DNA of 7,174 nt from Nitrospirota bacterium (GTDB lineage Bacteria; Nitrospirota; Nitrospiria; Nitrospirales; Nitrospiraceae): assembly GCA_016195505.1 (NCBI GenBank), contig JACPZN010000019.1, positions 1 to 7,174 on the forward strand, written 5' to 3'. Positions within the stretch are counted from its first letter, which is position 1; every line of letters begins with the position of its first letter. A program made the position numbers and the translations under genes. Positions 1-5,955 of this stretch are shown one piece after another. The notes under the pieces were generated by a model. It was not told where the DNA came from, did not search any database, and saw nothing but the letters and a program-made list of their open reading frames with translations.

Positions 1-251
1 CGCTCCAGTTGCATCACAAGCGCAGTGAGCATTGGGTGGTGATTGCCGGTACGGCACGTGTGACCAGGGGCGAGGAGGTGTTCGATTTGCAGGTTGGGCA
101 AAGCACGGCGATTCCGGTGGAAACCAAACATCGTCTGGAAAATCCCGGCCAGGATACGGTGCATATTATTGAGGTGCAGAACGGGCCCTATCTTGGTGAG
201 GATGATATCGTCCGGTTCAAGGATGATTACGGGCGAAGCGCAGGCGCCTAA
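1..251 (+). CDS. manC: Mannose-1-phosphate guanylyltransferase / mannose-6-phosphate isomerase, C-terminal cupin part (5' end outside window)
   Basis: Only the last 82 or so codons are present; the frame is already open at base 3 and ends with TAA at 249-251. The fragment is the C-terminal cupin of the ManC/AlgA/XanB family. It has the LQLHHKRSEHW stretch with its metal-binding His and Glu residues, a GTARVTRG turn, the KHRLENPG histidine, and the family's signature tail YLGEDDIVRF...DDYGR. In bifunctional members this domain isomerises fructose-6-phosphate to mannose-6-phosphate, while the missing N-terminal nucleotidyltransferase domain makes GDP-mannose from mannose-1-phosphate and GTP. 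The next gene, a phosphomannomutase 17 bases downstream, supplies the step between, which supports the call. Whether the nucleotidyltransferase domain is present cannot be seen. A stand-alone cupin isomerase is the alternative, but the tail sequence is typical of the fused enzymes. Confidence 0.88.
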   Translation, partial: LQLHHKRSEHWVVIAGTARVTRGEEVFDLQVGQSTAIPVETKHRLENPGQDTVHIIEVQNGPYLGEDDIVRFKDDYGRSAGA

Positions 252-256
252 AGTGC

Positions 257-262
257 AAAGGA
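257..262 (+). promoter_or_regulatory. Ribosome binding site of the phosphomannomutase gene
   Basis: AAAGGA lies 6 bases before the ATG at 269, a normal Shine-Dalgarno position. It supports that start over any downstream alternative. Confidence 0.6.
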
Positions 263-268
263 ACTGGC

Positions 269-1669
269 ATGGGACTCTTTCGAGAATATGATCTACGCGG
301 AATCGTCGGCGGCGAATTGACGGAGGAGCTGGCCGAACGATTGGGGCGCGCCTATGCTACCTACGTCGATGGACGTGGAATCAAAACGATCAGTCTTGGC
401 CGCGATGGCCGACTCAGTTCTCCGAGCCTGCACAAGTCTCTTCTGAAGGGGCTCCTTGACGGCGGATTAGACGTCATCGACATCGGTATTTGCTCCTCGC
501 CGCTGGTATATTTTTCATTATTCACACTGCCGGTGGGCGGCGGCATCATGATCACCGGGAGTCACAACGCGGCGGAGTACAACGGGTTCAAGATCTGTAT
601 CGGCAAGACGGCGATCCACGGGGAAGAAATTCAAGAACTCCGGCGGGCGATGGAGCGAGGCGAGTTTGTAACAGGGGCGGGGCGTCTTTCCGAGCACCCG
701 ATTATTCCAGACTACCTGGCTTATATCAAAAAGAGCTTTCCCAATGTAAAGGCGCAACGGCTGCATGTCGTGATTGATTGCGGGAACGGTGCTGCGTCAC
801 TCATAGCCAAGCAAGCCCTCGAGTTGCTGGGGTGCAAGGTCACGGGATTGTATTGCGATCTCGACGGGCGGTTTCCAAACCATCACCCGGATCCGACGGT
901 CCTCGATAACTTAACCGACCTGATGCAGGCAGTGAAAGATCATAAAGCTGACGTGGGAATCGGCTACGACGGAGATGCGGATCGGATTGGGGCGGTAGAT
1001 GAGCGGGGTGATGTGCTATGGGGTGACCGCCTCCTGGTCCTGTATTCGCGGGATATTCTTGCCAAGAACCCGGGCAGCACGATCATTTCAGAGGTGAAAG
1101 CCTCACAGAGCCTCTATGACGATATTGTTAAACGTGGGGGGCGCCCGATCATGTGGAAGACGGGCCATTCGCTGATCAAGGCGAAGATGAAGGAAGAGTC
1201 CGCCATGCTGGCCGGCGAAATGTCCGGGCACATGTTTTTCGCCGATCGATACTTCGGGTACGATGATGCCGTCTATGCATCCTGTCGGCTCGTTGAAATC
1301 TTGGCAAAGGAAGGACAGCCGCTTTCAGCGATGGTCTCCGACTTGCCGAAGACCGTGGTCACTCCGGAGATTCGTGTCGACCTGCCTGATACCGTCAAGT
1401 TTGATGTGGTCCAACGGATTCAAACCAGGTTTGCGGGCTATCTGAAGGCCAAACAGGGGTTGGGGCCGGCCAATCTCATGCTTCGAGATCTCATCACGAT
1501 CGACGGCGTCCGCGCGATATTCGACGATGGGTGGGGTCTCATTAGGGCGTCCAACACACAGCCCGCTCTGGTCTTGCGATTTGAAGCGATATCATCCGAG
1601 CGAATGGACATCATTCGTGCGCTCGTTGAAGGTGAACTGGCCGAAGCGAGACGAGCGCTCGGTCACTAG
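269..1669 (+). CDS. algC: Phosphomannomutase/phosphoglucomutase (AlgC/ManB type)
   Basis: This cytoplasmic alpha-D-phosphohexomutase interconverts mannose-6-phosphate and mannose-1-phosphate, and usually also the glucose phosphates, through a phosphoserine and a bisphosphorylated intermediate. At 466 residues it matches the 463-residue Pseudomonas AlgC, and all four domains are there. The N-terminal FREYDLRGIVG starts at residue 4. The catalytic loop TGSHNAAEYNGFK has the phosphorylated Ser at residue 98. The Mg-binding loop DGDADR is at 234-239, the sugar-specificity loop GEMSGH at 316-321, and the C-terminal phosphate-binding loop RASNTQP at 426-432. The MWKTGHSLIK segment is also shared with AlgC. 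The residue after SHN is Ala instead of the usual Pro. The gene follows the manC-type gene, so mannose-1-phosphate supply for GDP-mannose is the likely main job. It ends one base into the next gene's start codon, suggesting co-translation. Confidence 0.95.
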   Translation: MGLFREYDLRGIVGGELTEELAERLGRAYATYVDGRGIKTISLGRDGRLSSPSLHKSLLKGLLDGGLDVIDIGICSSPLVYFSLFTLPVGGGIMITGSHNAAEYNGFKICIGKTAIHGEEIQELRRAMERGEFVTGAGRLSEHPIIPDYLAYIKKSFPNVKAQRLHVVIDCGNGAASLIAKQALELLGCKVTGLYCDLDGRFPNHHPDPTVLDNLTDLMQAVKDHKADVGIGYDGDADRIGAVDERGDVLWGDRLLVLYSRDILAKNPGSTIISEVKASQSLYDDIVKRGGRPIMWKTGHSLIKAKMKEESAMLAGEMSGHMFFADRYFGYDDAVYASCRLVEILAKEGQPLSAMVSDLPKTVVTPEIRVDLPDTVKFDVVQRIQTRFAGYLKAKQGLGPANLMLRDLITIDGVRAIFDDGWGLIRASNTQPALVLRFEAISSERMDIIRALVEGELAEARRALGH

Positions 1670-2502
1670 TGCTTGTCGGATACCTATTGCCTGCCTGGTT
1701 CCCTGCATTCATTCACGTGCGCGGTCACATCGTTCTCGCAGCCAGTGTATTGGCTCTGTCTCTGCCTGCCCAGTCCAATGAGGGTGCTGTTGTTTCGAAG
1801 CATCCTTTTCAGGTCGGGGAGCGGCTTACATACGAGGTATCTTGGCTCAATATCGCCGCTGCGACCGCTGTCATGGAAGTGGCTGACATGGAAGTGGCTG
1901 AGATGGAGGGCAAGAAAGACCGAACAATCGCCAAGCTGGTGGGAACCGCTCAATCCAGGCCTATCATCACAAAGTTCTTTCCCGTCGATAATCGCGTCGA
2001 ATCGGAACTGGATCTCACCTCGCTCGTTCCGGAGCATATGACCTTCCGTCGACGCGAAGGTAAAAAGAAAGAGGACATCGAATACCGGTTCCATCATAAA
2101 GAAGGAATGGTGACGGCCGTCAGGGGCGGAACCACAGAATCACTGTCTATCCCCGCTGGGACGCAGGATATCATCTCGTGCCTGTATTACACCCGCACGG
2201 TGTTGTCGATGAAGCCAGGGGCGTCATTGATCATGAATGTGTATCACGATAAGAAAAATAGGCCCGTTGAGGTCCGTGTTGAGGACGTTGAAACTATTGA
2301 AGGGTCCTGGGGAAAGGTTGAAACGGCGCGCGTGCTCGTCATCATGCCCTTCCATGGACTATTTATGAACCAGGGGAACATCAGAGTCTGGATCACCACG
2401 GATGAACGCCGGACCCCTCTACGGATGAAGGCGAAAGTGGTGATCGGCTCGATTGTCGCCGATCTGATTGATGGCCTGCCGGCGAACAATAGCGCCAAAT
2501 GA
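1669..2502 (+). CDS. Exported DUF3108 domain protein of unknown function
   Basis: The 277-residue frame matches the DUF3108 family, which has no established function. Family features are the opening FQVGERLTYEVSWLNIAAA, the PVDNRVESELD stretch, the DIISCLYYTRTVL helix in the place of the family's D-x-x-S-x-LYYLR pattern, and a C-terminal run of beta-strands ending in a MKAKVVIGSIVADL strand. A hydrophobic segment (residues 21-33) followed by LPA-QS looks like a signal peptide, so the protein is probably periplasmic or outer-membrane associated. The start is uncertain. GTG at 1669 overlaps the previous TAG by one base (TAGTG), which suggests translational coupling but has no clear Shine-Dalgarno. 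GTG at 1717 would give a neater 18-residue signal peptide, also without a ribosome binding site. Residues 69-78 carry a MEVAD/MEVAE tandem duplication. Position in a mannose-sugar operon hints at an envelope role, but that is inference. Confidence 0.82.
   Translation: MLVGYLLPAWFPAFIHVRGHIVLAASVLALSLPAQSNEGAVVSKHPFQVGERLTYEVSWLNIAAATAVMEVADMEVAEMEGKKDRTIAKLVGTAQSRPIITKFFPVDNRVESELDLTSLVPEHMTFRRREGKKKEDIEYRFHHKEGMVTAVRGGTTESLSIPAGTQDIISCLYYTRTVLSMKPGASLIMNVYHDKKNRPVEVRVEDVETIEGSWGKVETARVLVIMPFHGLFMNQGNIRVWITTDERRTPLRMKAKVVIGSIVADLIDGLPANNSAK
1873..1902 (+). repeat. 15-bp tandem duplication inside the DUF3108 gene
   Basis: Two adjacent copies of ATGGAAGTGGCTGA plus C or G (1873-1887 and 1888-1902) differ only in the last base. 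A partial third copy, ATGGAGG, starts at 1903. The repeat is in frame and encodes MEVAD-MEVAE-ME. The near-identity at DNA level suggests a recent slippage duplication. Confidence 0.85.
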
Positions 2503-2518
2503 AAGCTCCGATCATTGA

Positions 2519-2547
2519 TTGCCCGTAGGTCCTAAAGCCGCTATACT
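2519..2547 (+). promoter_or_regulatory. Probable sigma70-type promoter for fbp, giving a leaderless or near-leaderless mRNA
   Basis: TTGCCC (2519-2524, 4 of 6 consensus bases) and TATACT (2542-2547, 5 of 6) are separated by exactly 17 bases. Transcription would start near 2554-2555, only about 3 bases before the ATG at 2558, which fits the absence of a Shine-Dalgarno sequence there. It lies in the longest non-coding gap of the window (55 bases), where the mannose operon ends and the gluconeogenic pair begins. The match is by eye and has not been tested. Confidence 0.45.
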
Positions 2548-2557
2548 GATCTTTATC

Positions 2558-3361
2558 ATGGGGCAATTCCCTCTTACTCTAAATAGGTTTATCGTCCAGA
2601 ATCAGGCCTCGCATCAAGGTGCAACGGAGGAGTTTTCCAGCCTCTTGACCCAGATCGGTCTCGTCGGCAAGCTCATCGCCCAAGATCTCCGTCGCGCTGG
2701 CCTAATCAACATTCTCGGCACGACAGGCGACACGAATGTGCAGGGTGAAACGGTCAAGAAGCTGGATGCCATTGCGAACGACACCTTTGTTAAAATCTTT
2801 CAACATAGCGGATTCGTCTGCGCCTTGGCCTCGGAGGAAATGGAAAAGCCGATCTCTCTGCCGGGAAACTGGCCGCACGGGAGGTACATGCTCCTCTTCG
2901 ATCCACTCGATGGCTCCTCCAACACGGACCTGTTGTCGCATGAGCAGATCAAGATTCAGGAGAAGGGCAAGGTCTACGCCGTCAACGAGGGCAACTATTA
3001 CAAATGGCCGGCGGGAACACAGAAGTATGTTGATTCTCTCAAAGCCAGGGATAAAGCGACCGGTCGTCCCTACAGCGGCCGGTATTCAGGCTGTTTGGTG
3101 GCCGATGTGCATCGTATTCTGCTTGGGGGAGGGATCTATCTCTATCCGGGTGAGGTCGACAAGCCCGAAGGGAAACTGCGACTGCTGTATGAGGCGAATC
3201 CTCTGGCGCTCGTCGTCGAGCGGGCCGGTGGAAAAGCGACGACGGGAACATCCAGGATACTGGAAGTGGAACCAAAGAAATTGCACCAGCGCGTGCCGTT
3301 GATCATTGGGAGCCGCCGCGATGTTGAGCAGGCGGAAGCGTTTATTCAGGGAAGAGCGTAG
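2558..3361 (+). CDS. fbp: Class I fructose-1,6-bisphosphatase lacking an internal segment of about 65-68 residues
   Basis: Class I fructose-1,6-bisphosphatase hydrolyses fructose-1,6-bisphosphate to fructose-6-phosphate in gluconeogenesis. The family start is clear (MGQFPLTLNRFI), the metal residues E93, E94, D115 and D118 are in place, and so is the DPLDGSSN motif (115-122). The C-terminal domain has N143 (NEGNYYKW), R175-Y176 (GRYSG..VADVHR), Y196 (GIYLYP), K206 and the last metal ligand E212. Length is the anomaly: 267 residues against about 332-337. From D118 to E212 is 94 residues here but 162 in E. coli Fbp (113 to 275) and 159 in the pig enzyme (121 to 280). The missing part follows D124 directly and covers the family's GTIFSIYR, QVAAGYVVYGSSTMLVY and DPSLGVF region. 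The frame stays open on both sides. The frame could extend upstream to TTG 2519, but ATG 2558 gives the family N-terminus. The product is probably inactive unless the gap is an assembly error. Confidence 0.9.
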   Translation: MGQFPLTLNRFIVQNQASHQGATEEFSSLLTQIGLVGKLIAQDLRRAGLINILGTTGDTNVQGETVKKLDAIANDTFVKIFQHSGFVCALASEEMEKPISLPGNWPHGRYMLLFDPLDGSSNTDLLSHEQIKIQEKGKVYAVNEGNYYKWPAGTQKYVDSLKARDKATGRPYSGRYSGCLVADVHRILLGGGIYLYPGEVDKPEGKLRLLYEANPLALVVERAGGKATTGTSRILEVEPKKLHQRVPLIIGSRRDVEQAEAFIQGRA

Positions 3362-3383
3362 TTGCTCAGCCACCTTGCTTTGT

Positions 3384-3392
3384 GGGGGGGGG
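3384..3392 (+). promoter_or_regulatory. G9 tract acting as ribosome binding site of the aldolase gene
   Basis: Nine consecutive G residues are followed by AATC and the ATG at 3397. GGGGGA can pair with the anti-Shine-Dalgarno using G-U wobble, at a normal distance of about 4-7 bases. It is the only ribosome-binding candidate in the 35-base gap. Homopolymers this long are prone to slippage in cells and to sequencing errors. Confidence 0.5.
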
Positions 3393-3396
3393 AATC

Positions 3397-4317
3397 ATGG
3401 GAGACCGGGTTCAAGAGATTCTGAGCTGGTACGGAAGCGACAACGCAGGCACGAAGACCAACATCGCGCGTCTGCTGCGGTCCGGCAAGCTGGCGGGGAC
3501 GGGAAAGTTGGTCATCCTGCCTGTGGACCAAGGGTTCGAGCATGGGCCGGCGCGTAGTTTTGCGCCCAACCCGCCCGGCTATAATCCGCATTATCACTTC
3601 CAATTGGCGATTGACGCAGGCTGCAATGCGTATGCGGCGCCGCTGGGATTCCTTGAAGCCGGCGCGAGCCAATTCGCGGGGCAGATTCCACTGATCCTTA
3701 AGTTGAACAATCATGACGTGCTTCATGATGATAAAGATCCGCTCCCATCGGTGACCGGCAGTGTGAAAGATGCCCTTCGTTTGGGCTGTTCCGCCGTCGG
3801 CTTTACGATCTATCCAGGCTCGGTCCACTGCAACGCCATGTACGAGCAGCTGCGGGCCATCGCCGAAGAAGCGAAGGACTGCGGCCTTGCCGTCGTGGTC
3901 TGGTCCTACCCGCGGGGATCGGCCTTAAGCAAGGAAGGGGAGACGGCCATGGATGTCGTCGCCTATGCGGCGCAGATTGCGGCCCAGCTCGGAGCCCACG
4001 TCATTAAGGTCAAACTTCCCACTGGCCATCTCGAACAGGCAGCGGCGAAGAAAGTCTACGAGGCCGAACAGATTCCTATTAAGACGCTGGCGGAACGGGT
4101 CAAACACGTGGTTCAGAGTGCGTTCGATGGTCGTCGGATCGTCATCTTTTCTGGTGGCGCGAAAAGTGAAGATAAGAACGTGTTCGAAGAGGCGCGGGCT
4201 ATCCGGGACGGCGGAGGATTCGGCAGCATCATCGGCCGGAATTCGTTCCAGCGGCCCAAGGCAGAGGCGATCAAGTTTCTCCATACCATCATGGGTATTT
4301 ACGCGGGCGGGATGTAA
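3397..4317 (+). CDS. fbaB: Class I fructose-bisphosphate aldolase, DhnA/FbaB type
   Basis: This 306-residue TIM-barrel aldolase reversibly joins dihydroxyacetone phosphate and glyceraldehyde-3-phosphate to fructose-1,6-bisphosphate through a Schiff base, without a metal. It aligns with E. coli FbaB: KLAGTGKLVILPVDQGFEH (31-49), AIDAGCNAYAAPLGFL, the GFTIYPGS strand, and VVVWSYPRGSA. The GAHVIKVKLPTG strand carries K204 and K206; the second lysine is the likely Schiff-base residue by analogy with archaeal-type relatives. Phosphate-binding loops are SGGAK (252-256) and GFGSIIGRNSF (274-284). It is shorter than E. coli FbaB (350 residues), mostly at the N-terminus. ATG 3397 is preferred over GTG 3382, since the latter would translate the G9 tract as coding sequence. 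It lies 35 bases after fbp, and its product is the bisphosphatase substrate, so the two form a gluconeogenic pair. Confidence 0.93.
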   Translation: MGDRVQEILSWYGSDNAGTKTNIARLLRSGKLAGTGKLVILPVDQGFEHGPARSFAPNPPGYNPHYHFQLAIDAGCNAYAAPLGFLEAGASQFAGQIPLILKLNNHDVLHDDKDPLPSVTGSVKDALRLGCSAVGFTIYPGSVHCNAMYEQLRAIAEEAKDCGLAVVVWSYPRGSALSKEGETAMDVVAYAAQIAAQLGAHVIKVKLPTGHLEQAAAKKVYEAEQIPIKTLAERVKHVVQSAFDGRRIVIFSGGAKSEDKNVFEEARAIRDGGGFGSIIGRNSFQRPKAEAIKFLHTIMGIYAGGM

Positions 4318-4319
4318 TC

Positions 4320-4335
4320 GGCGCAAGCGAGCGCC
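4320..4335 (+). repeat. Small GC hairpin between the aldolase and HtrA genes
   Basis: GGCGC (4320-4324) and GCGCC (4331-4335) form a perfect 5-bp stem with a 6-base loop, two bases after the aldolase stop codon. No T-run follows, so it does not look like an intrinsic terminator. It could slow 3' exonucleases or be chance. Confidence 0.3.
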
Positions 4336-4356
4336 AGAGGGATGGACCGGAACACC

Positions 4357-5901
4357 ATGAATTCGCTGGACAGCGAGAGGAAGTGGACTCGCGGAAGTCG
4401 TAGTTGGATCGTCGCGGCGACGTTGTTGACGGCCGGGATGATTATTGGCCTTGTCGTCGCATCCGATCTCGGTTGGCTGCCGACCGGCCATGCCGTTCCT
4501 GATGCTTCTTTCGCTCCGATCGCAAGGCCGGTCGCTACAGCGCCTCAGCCCGTATTATCCGGTGGCGGCGGGCAGACCTTCGTGGAAATTGCCAAGGCGG
4601 TCAAACCGGCTGTGGTGAACATCTATGCCACGAAGAGTGGACGGAGTGAGGGATCGCAGGCCACACCGTTCGACGATCCGTTCTTCAGAAAATTCTTCGG
4701 CGACGAGTTCTTCAAGCGGTTCGAGCATCAGCCAAAGGAACGGAAAGAGCGGGGGTTGGGATCCGGCGTCATCGTCGAATCGAACGGGCTGATCATCACG
4801 AATAATCACGTGGTCGGCAAAGCGGATGAAATTCGAGTCACATTGTCGGACAAGCGGGAATTCAAAGCGAAGCTCATCGGCACCGATCCAAAAACGGATA
4901 TTGCCGTGGTCCGGATCGATGCTACCGGACTGCCGACAGTGGCCTTGGCCGATTCTGATAAATTGGAAGTGGGAGAATTTGTCCTTGCCGTCGGGAACCC
5001 GTTTGGATTGACACAGACGGTGACATTGGGAATCGTCAGCGCGCTCGGGCGAGCCGCGGGTATTGCCGAGTACGAAGACTTTATCCAGACCGATGCGGCG
5101 ATCAACCCGGGAAATTCCGGGGGCGCGTTGGTCAATGTGCGGGGCGAACTGGTAGGCATCAATACTGCCATCTTCAGCCAGAGTGGCGGCAATATGGGTA
5201 TCGGCTTCGCCGTGCCGAGCAATATGGCCCAGTCGATCATGGGACAGCTTGTCCAGACCGGAAAGGTTGTCAGGGGATGGCTTGGCGTGTCGATTCAAGA
5301 GCTCACACCTGAACTGGCATCCCAGTTCGGTGTCGGCGACACAAAGGGTGTGCTGGTCAGTGATGTGATGGACGACAGTCCGGCCAAGAAAGCCGGATTC
5401 GAGCGGGCTGACGTGATTGTTGAGTATGACGGCAAGTCGATGGATTCGCCGACCCATCTTCGCAACGCGGTGGCGCAGACACCGGTCGGGAAGAAGGTGG
5501 CAGTCAAACTCATTCGTGACAAAAAGCCGAAAACAATCGAACTGACCATCGTCGAACAGCCTAAGTCGATGACGCAATCTGGTGAAGAAGATACGGGAGA
5601 ATCGGCGACACCGACCGGGGTTCTCTCCAACCTCGAAGTGCGAGAGCTGAATGACGAACTGGCGAGCCGGTATGGTCTGAAATCCAGCGAGCGCGGTGTG
5701 GTTGTTGTGCGGGTCAAACCGGGAAGCTCTGCTGAAGAACTCGGAGTTCGCGAAGGCGATATTGTAGTGGAGGTGAACCGTCAGGCCGTCACGTCGGTCA
5801 AGGCCTATGAACGGATTGCAGGCAAGCTGCCGAAGGACCAGGCAGTCTTGCTCTTGCTGAAGCGACAGGGTCGAACGATTTATCTCACGCTTCGTCCATG
5901 A
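4357..5901 (+). CDS. htrA: Membrane-anchored HtrA/DegP (Do-family) serine endoprotease
   Basis: Periplasmic protease and chaperone that degrades misfolded envelope proteins. Domain order in the 514-residue protein: a basic N-terminus and one hydrophobic segment (residues 17-36 or so), probably an uncleaved anchor since no clear cleavage site follows; a Pro/Ala-rich linker; a trypsin-like domain with catalytic triad H151 (NNHVV), D181 (KTDIAVV) and S254 (GNSGGAL); and two PDZ domains, about 305-400 (GWLGVSIQEL onward) and 420-510 (GVVVVRVKPGSSAEELGV). The DPFFRKFFGDEFF stretch before the protease domain is the regulatory LA-type loop seen in DegP/DegQ relatives. Triad and both PDZ domains are complete, so it should be active. 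ATG 4357 has GGA 5 bases upstream; ATG 4342 is an in-frame alternative adding five residues but sits right against its AGAGG. It lies 39 bases after the aldolase gene, with no functional link evident. Confidence 0.95.
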   Translation: MNSLDSERKWTRGSRSWIVAATLLTAGMIIGLVVASDLGWLPTGHAVPDASFAPIARPVATAPQPVLSGGGGQTFVEIAKAVKPAVVNIYATKSGRSEGSQATPFDDPFFRKFFGDEFFKRFEHQPKERKERGLGSGVIVESNGLIITNNHVVGKADEIRVTLSDKREFKAKLIGTDPKTDIAVVRIDATGLPTVALADSDKLEVGEFVLAVGNPFGLTQTVTLGIVSALGRAAGIAEYEDFIQTDAAINPGNSGGALVNVRGELVGINTAIFSQSGGNMGIGFAVPSNMAQSIMGQLVQTGKVVRGWLGVSIQELTPELASQFGVGDTKGVLVSDVMDDSPAKKAGFERADVIVEYDGKSMDSPTHLRNAVAQTPVGKKVAVKLIRDKKPKTIELTIVEQPKSMTQSGEEDTGESATPTGVLSNLEVRELNDELASRYGLKSSERGVVVVRVKPGSSAEELGVREGDIVVEVNRQAVTSVKAYERIAGKLPKDQAVLLLLKRQGRTIYLTLRP

Positions 5902-5903
5902 GG

Positions 5904-5937
5904 CGTGGATTGGAGTGTCCTGAATGTACACTCCACG
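5904..5937 (+). repeat. Inverted repeat / hairpin upstream of the PIN/TRAM gene, with an alternative outer pairing
   Basis: TGGAGTGT (5911-5918) and ACACTCCA (5928-5935) form a perfect 8-bp stem with a 9-base loop. A second, competing pairing is possible between CGTGGA (5904-5909) and TCCACG (5932-5937), since both use the same TCCA. The structure sits in the 54-base gap between the HtrA stop and the PIN/TRAM start, a few bases before a strong ribosome binding site. A G-run follows it, not a T-run, so it is not a typical terminator. A protein-binding dyad or an mRNA structure controlling translation are both possible. Confidence 0.5.
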
Positions 5938-5940
5938 GGG

Positions 5941-5949
5941 GGAGGAGGT
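5941..5949 (+). promoter_or_regulatory. Strong ribosome binding site that fixes the PIN/TRAM start
   Basis: GGAGGAGGT contains a full AGGAGGT Shine-Dalgarno core and lies 6 bases before ATG 5956. It selects that codon over the in-frame GTG at 5905, which has no such signal. Confidence 0.85.
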
Positions 5950-5955
5950 CACAGT

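Noticed and set aside
2511..2519. Small palindrome ATCAtTGAT next to the fbp promoter as an operator
   Set aside because: Four-base arms are expected by chance and the site fits no regulator consensus I know, including the FNR box.
2519..2557. Extension of the fbp frame upstream to TTG 2519
   Set aside because: The extra 13 residues do not belong to the family, whose N-terminus begins at ATG 2558, and the stretch overlaps the likely promoter.
3370..3385. CCAC/GTGG hairpin between fbp and the aldolase gene as a terminator
   Set aside because: The stem is only 4 bp and is followed by G residues, not T residues.
3346..3828. Open frame of 160 codons on the - strand across the fbp-aldolase boundary
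   Set aside because: It overlaps two well-supported + strand genes, shows no family motif, and has no ribosome binding site that I can see.
4555..5952. Long open frame of 465 codons on the - strand, antisense to the HtrA gene
   Set aside because: The translation has no recognisable domain and is rich in His, Arg, Asp and Phe in the way expected from the reverse of a GC-rich coding strand. The + strand protein is complete, with triad and two PDZ domains.
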